Part shown: positions 63,307 through 64,000 of the stretch, piece after piece
How positions within the stretch are numbered: position 1 is the stretch's first letter
How the letters are laid out: each line of letters starts with the position of its first letter
NCBI GenBank assembly: GCA_902810755.1
Contig: CADDYT010000010.1
Coordinates: 12,570 to 76,569, forward strand
Length of the DNA stretch: 64,000 bases
Reading direction: 5' to 3'
Origin: Chloroflexota bacterium
GTDB taxonomy: Bacteria; Chloroflexota; Ktedonobacteria; Ktedonobacterales; Ktedonobacteraceae
Program-made: the position numbers and the translations under genes
The notes under the pieces: model-generated
What the model saw: the letters and a program-made list of their open reading frames with translations, nothing else
What the model was told of the DNA's origin: nothing
Database searches by the model: none

Positions 63307-64000
63307 GACGCAGAACTTCTGTTACGACGAACTCAACCGGCTGACCTGGGCCAGTAACAGCAGCGCCACCCCGGCGGCAGGCAGCGGCACCTGTGGCAGC
63401 GTGACCTTGCAAGGCACGCTGGGCGGCAGCTACACGAACACTTTCAAATACACCAACCTGGGCCAGATCTGGAAAGGCACGCTCAACGGCAGCGGCACCT
63501 ACCAGTATCTCTACTGCAACAACAACACCCACCAGCTCACTGCCGTGACTACCACCACGCCCCCAAGCTGTAGCAATCAGGGCAGTCCCGCTTACACGGC
63601 CAGCTACGATAGCTGGGGCAATGTCACCAGTCGCACCTACAACGGCGTCACCAGCACTCTCTCCTATGACGGGCAGGATCACCTGGTGCGCTGGAATGGC
63701 TCCAGTAACCAGGAAGAATGGTACTGGTATGACGCCACAGGCAACCGCGTCATGACCCGCTCCACCACAGATGGCACCAACATGACCCTGACCGTCTATG
63801 CCTTTGGTCTGGAAGAACACCAGTACACCTACTCCGGCAGCGGCAGCGCCACCAACACCGCCAACACCTCCTACTACACCCTCAGTGGCCGCTTACTGGG
63901 TGTCCTCAGCGGCCTGAGCAGCCAGAGTACCGGCTTTCTGCTCACCGACCTGCTCGGCAGCGTCGTCACCAGCTTCAGCACCACCGCAGGCAGCGCCGCC
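63278..64000 (+). pseudogene. Orphan RHS core fragment (runs off the window)
   Basis: From 63278 an uninterrupted RHS frame runs to the window edge with no start codon: QNFCYDELNRLTWASN, YDSWGNVTSRTYNGVTS and VYAFGLEEHQYTYSG. It is clearly related to the RHS body near 58,200-59,000 (QNFCYDEQDRLTWASN, YDSWGNVTQRTYNGQTA). It is joined directly to the HEAT-like remnant. This is the usual trace of RHS tip exchange, in which older tips are kept downstream as silent cassettes; its own toxin should lie just beyond position 64,000. Confidence 0.85.

Overview
The window looks like chromosome of a filamentous, soil-type Chloroflexota bacterium of the Ktedonobacteria kind. This is inferred from gene content: a LuxR regulator with an NB-ARC-like ATPase and TPR array, paired DUF1800/DUF1501 Tat proteins, a sedolisin (S53) peptidase, geranylgeranyl-reductase-like and endonuclease V genes, MctP/DUF3311, a giant RHS protein and many short dispersed hairpin repeats. 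No rRNA or tRNA gene was seen.

Positions 1-35,100 are mostly ordinary chromosome: a LuxR-ATPase regulator, small XRE and LigB genes, a ferritin-like Tat protein, a PLD/cardiolipin-synthase-like enzyme, hydrolase, methyltransferase, endonuclease V, FAD reductase, S53 peptidase, D-2-hydroxyacid dehydrogenase, phosphoesterase, glycosidase-like protein, DUF1800/DUF1501, two hybrid histidine kinases and an MctP transporter. Several genes here are broken: a cytosine-deaminase-like gene with its middle deleted, a DUF4255 (Pvc16-like) gene colliding with another truncated gene, a frameshifted RelE/ParE toxin and a hydrolase tail. Two repeat families fill the gaps.

Positions 36,171-51,630 hold a phage-type portal gene split by a 13,990-bp integrative element. 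The element carries a large serine recombinase at its left end, an HUH replication initiator, an archaeo-eukaryotic-type primase with a zinc finger, a Spo11/Topo VI-A-like protein, a sigma-70 factor, many small overlapping genes on the minus strand, and a divergent XRE-Nudix-like regulator. Aligning the two ends gives a shared GATnTCG core. Excision there rebuilds one portal reading frame of about 489 codons. Circularisation also joins the recombinase frame, without a stop, to a four-fold helix-turn-helix array lying at the far right end. The attachment site therefore lies inside the recombinase gene: integration would shorten the recombinase and swap its tail, and excision would restore a protein of about 793 residues. 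This predicted integration-dependent switch is the main find of the window.

Positions 51,570-64,000 hold three small phage-like genes, a 22-nt repeat array with a perfect 35-bp inverted repeat, and a 2,394-residue secreted RHS protein whose C-terminus carries a deaminase-type HxE/PCx3C signature. HEAT-like neighbours, possibly immunity genes, follow. The second HEAT-like copy is cut and joined to an orphan RHS core fragment, a classic trace of RHS tip exchange.
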